Assembly: GCA_028712015.1 (NCBI GenBank)
Contig: JAQTRB010000099.1
Coordinates: forward strand, 1 to 6,490
Source: Syntrophales bacterium
GTDB lineage: Bacteria > Desulfobacterota > Syntrophia > Syntrophales > UBA5619
Direction of reading: 5' to 3'
Length of the DNA: 6,490 nt
A program made the position numbers and the translations under genes. Of the stretch, positions 5,645 through 6,490 are shown piece after piece; the stretch's first letter is position 1; each line of letters begins with the position of its first letter. Under the pieces are notes generated by a model. It was not told the DNA's origin, ran no database searches, and was given only the letters and a program-made list of their open reading frames with translations.

Positions 5645-6490
5645 ATGCCGGCAGTTGTCTACCAGACCAACAAACGAACCGGGGTCATCTACGCCTACGA
5701 ATCGATTTCATACTGGGACAAAGATAAACGACAGTCACGTGCAAAACGCAAATGCATCGGGCGATTGGATCCCCAGACCCAAGAGGTCATTCCAACCAGG
5801 AAGAAAGCAGAATCCATTGTCACGGAAAAAGTCAAACGAGGGCCTGTTCCGATCTCCAGGGCAGCCCGGAGTTTCTATGGCGCCACCTACCTGTTTGATC
5901 ATATCGGAGAGGACACGGGGGTGATGGAAGATCTGAAGACATGCTTTCCCGAGAGTTATCGGCAGATCCTGTCTGTTGCCTATTACCTGATTCTTGAGGA
6001 TAGAAATCCTTTGAGTCGCTTCCCCCGTTGGGCTGCAATCCATCAGCATCCTCATGGTGCTGGCATCTCCTCACAGCGGAGTAGCGAACTCTTTGCATCC
6101 ATTACCGAGGAAGCCAGGCAACGATTTTTCCGGCTTCAGGGGAAACGGCGTGCTGAGAGAGAGTATCTAGCCTATGACACGACGTCCGTCTCCAGTTATT
6201 CAAAGTGCCTCCGACAGGTCCGCTACGGAAACAACAAAGATCACGAGCCGCTGGAGCAGATCAATCTGGCCTTGCTTTTCGGGCAGGAATCTCGCTTGCC
6301 TTTCTATTACCGGAAGCTGGCGGGAAACATTCCCGATGTGAAGACACTGAGAAAACTGTTGGCCGACATGAACACCCTGGGCTACGAGAAGATCAAGGTT
6401 ATATTGGACAGGGGCTTTTTCAGTGCCGCCAACATCAACGACATGTATCACCATCATATGAAGTTTCTGATTGCCGCCAGGTTATCCTTG
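5645..6490 (+). CDS. IS1634 family transposase, 5' part
   Basis: The first 282 codons of a DDE transposase, open to the window edge with no frameshift. The N-terminus (MPAVVYQTNKRTGVIYAYES, then CIGRLDP at about 38-44) is the usual IS1634-type beginning, in which proteins read a basic strand-rich domain with a GRLDP turn before the RNase-H-like core. The first catalytic Asp lies in YLAYDTTSVSSYS (D178) and the second in IKVILDRGFFS (D255). The family's final Glu motif (Y-R-E-K type) would lie beyond the edge. Members have about 550-600 residues, so roughly half is present. ATG at 5645 is chosen for AGGAGG 8 nt upstream. Intactness cannot be judged, but nothing seen here is broken. Confidence 0.9.
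   Translation, partial: MPAVVYQTNKRTGVIYAYESISYWDKDKRQSRAKRKCIGRLDPQTQEVIPTRKKAESIVTEKVKRGPVPISRAARSFYGATYLFDHIGEDTGVMEDLKTCFPESYRQILSVAYYLILEDRNPLSRFPRWAAIHQHPHGAGISSQRSSELFASITEEARQRFFRLQGKRRAEREYLAYDTTSVSSYSKCLRQVRYGNNKDHEPLEQINLALLFGQESRLPFYYRKLAGNIPDVKTLRKLLADMNTLGYEKIKVILDRGFFSAANINDMYHHHMKFLIAARLSL

Larger units (their letters stand above)
5516..6490 (+). mobile_element. IS1634-like insertion sequence, left part
   Basis: The left boundary is placed between about 5513 and 5522, where the ParB-like homology ends (last shared residues KRIIE) and a compositionally different, non-coding 120-bp leader begins (CTGAGTTCCCGAAAATGTG). A transposase gene begins at 5645 and is still open at the right edge, so the right terminal repeat and target duplication cannot be seen. 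The exact end is inferred from the loss of ParB similarity, not from a terminal repeat. Confidence 0.7.

Noticed and set aside
5433..5924. 163-codon frame spanning the ParB/IS junction
   Set aside because: It is out of frame with both the ParB-like and transposase genes and has no ribosome binding site.
1..6490. CRISPR array, tRNA or rRNA
   Set aside because: No regularly spaced repeats and no cloverleaf or ribosomal RNA signature seen on either strand.

Overview
The window looks like a bacterial accessory region built around an integrated mobile element. Coding parts are moderately GC-rich, and a few AT-rich gaps hold the promoters. The serine recombinase and ParB-like gene families and the IS1634-type insertion sequence are common in Pseudomonadota and Desulfobacterota, but nothing in the sequence fixes the taxon.

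Layout from left to right. (1) Bases 1-365 are mostly an AT-rich stretch with no gene I can defend. (2) A leftward two-gene unit follows: a 107-codon coiled-coil protein resembling DUF6788 (905-1228), and an exported staphylococcal-nuclease-type enzyme (366-908) that overlaps it by ATGA. (3) A short divergent intergenic region (1229-1359) has one promoter facing each way, and both place the transcription start essentially on the ATG, which suggests leaderless mRNAs. (4) Rightward from it runs a complete AAA_14/DUF4143 ATPase (1360-2583). (5) A convergent, unrecognised 150-codon gene (2621-3073) has a strong ribosome binding site. A possible 56-codon basic gene lies upstream of it on the same strand (3152-3322). 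(6) A compact bidirectional promoter region (about 3159-3207) contains a good rightward promoter and a dyad. (7) The rightward recombination module is a large serine recombinase (3321-4910) coupled by ATGA to a ParB/RepB-like DNA-binding protein (4907-5521). (8) An IS1634-like element enters at about 5516 and runs off the right edge, with the first 282 codons of its transposase (5645-6490) in the window.

How the parts fit: the recombinase and ParB-like protein are probably the integration and maintenance or regulatory module of an integrative element. The IS appears to have inserted into the 3' part of the ParB-like gene, removing its C-terminal domain and probably cutting the operon. The nuclease pair and the ATPase look like cargo or neighbouring accessory genes. 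I do not see a convincing new multi-gene system. The observations most worth checking are the paired leaderless promoters, the truncated ParB with its IS junction, the repeated and hairpin-forming IS leader, and the small hidden reading frame next to the recombinase.
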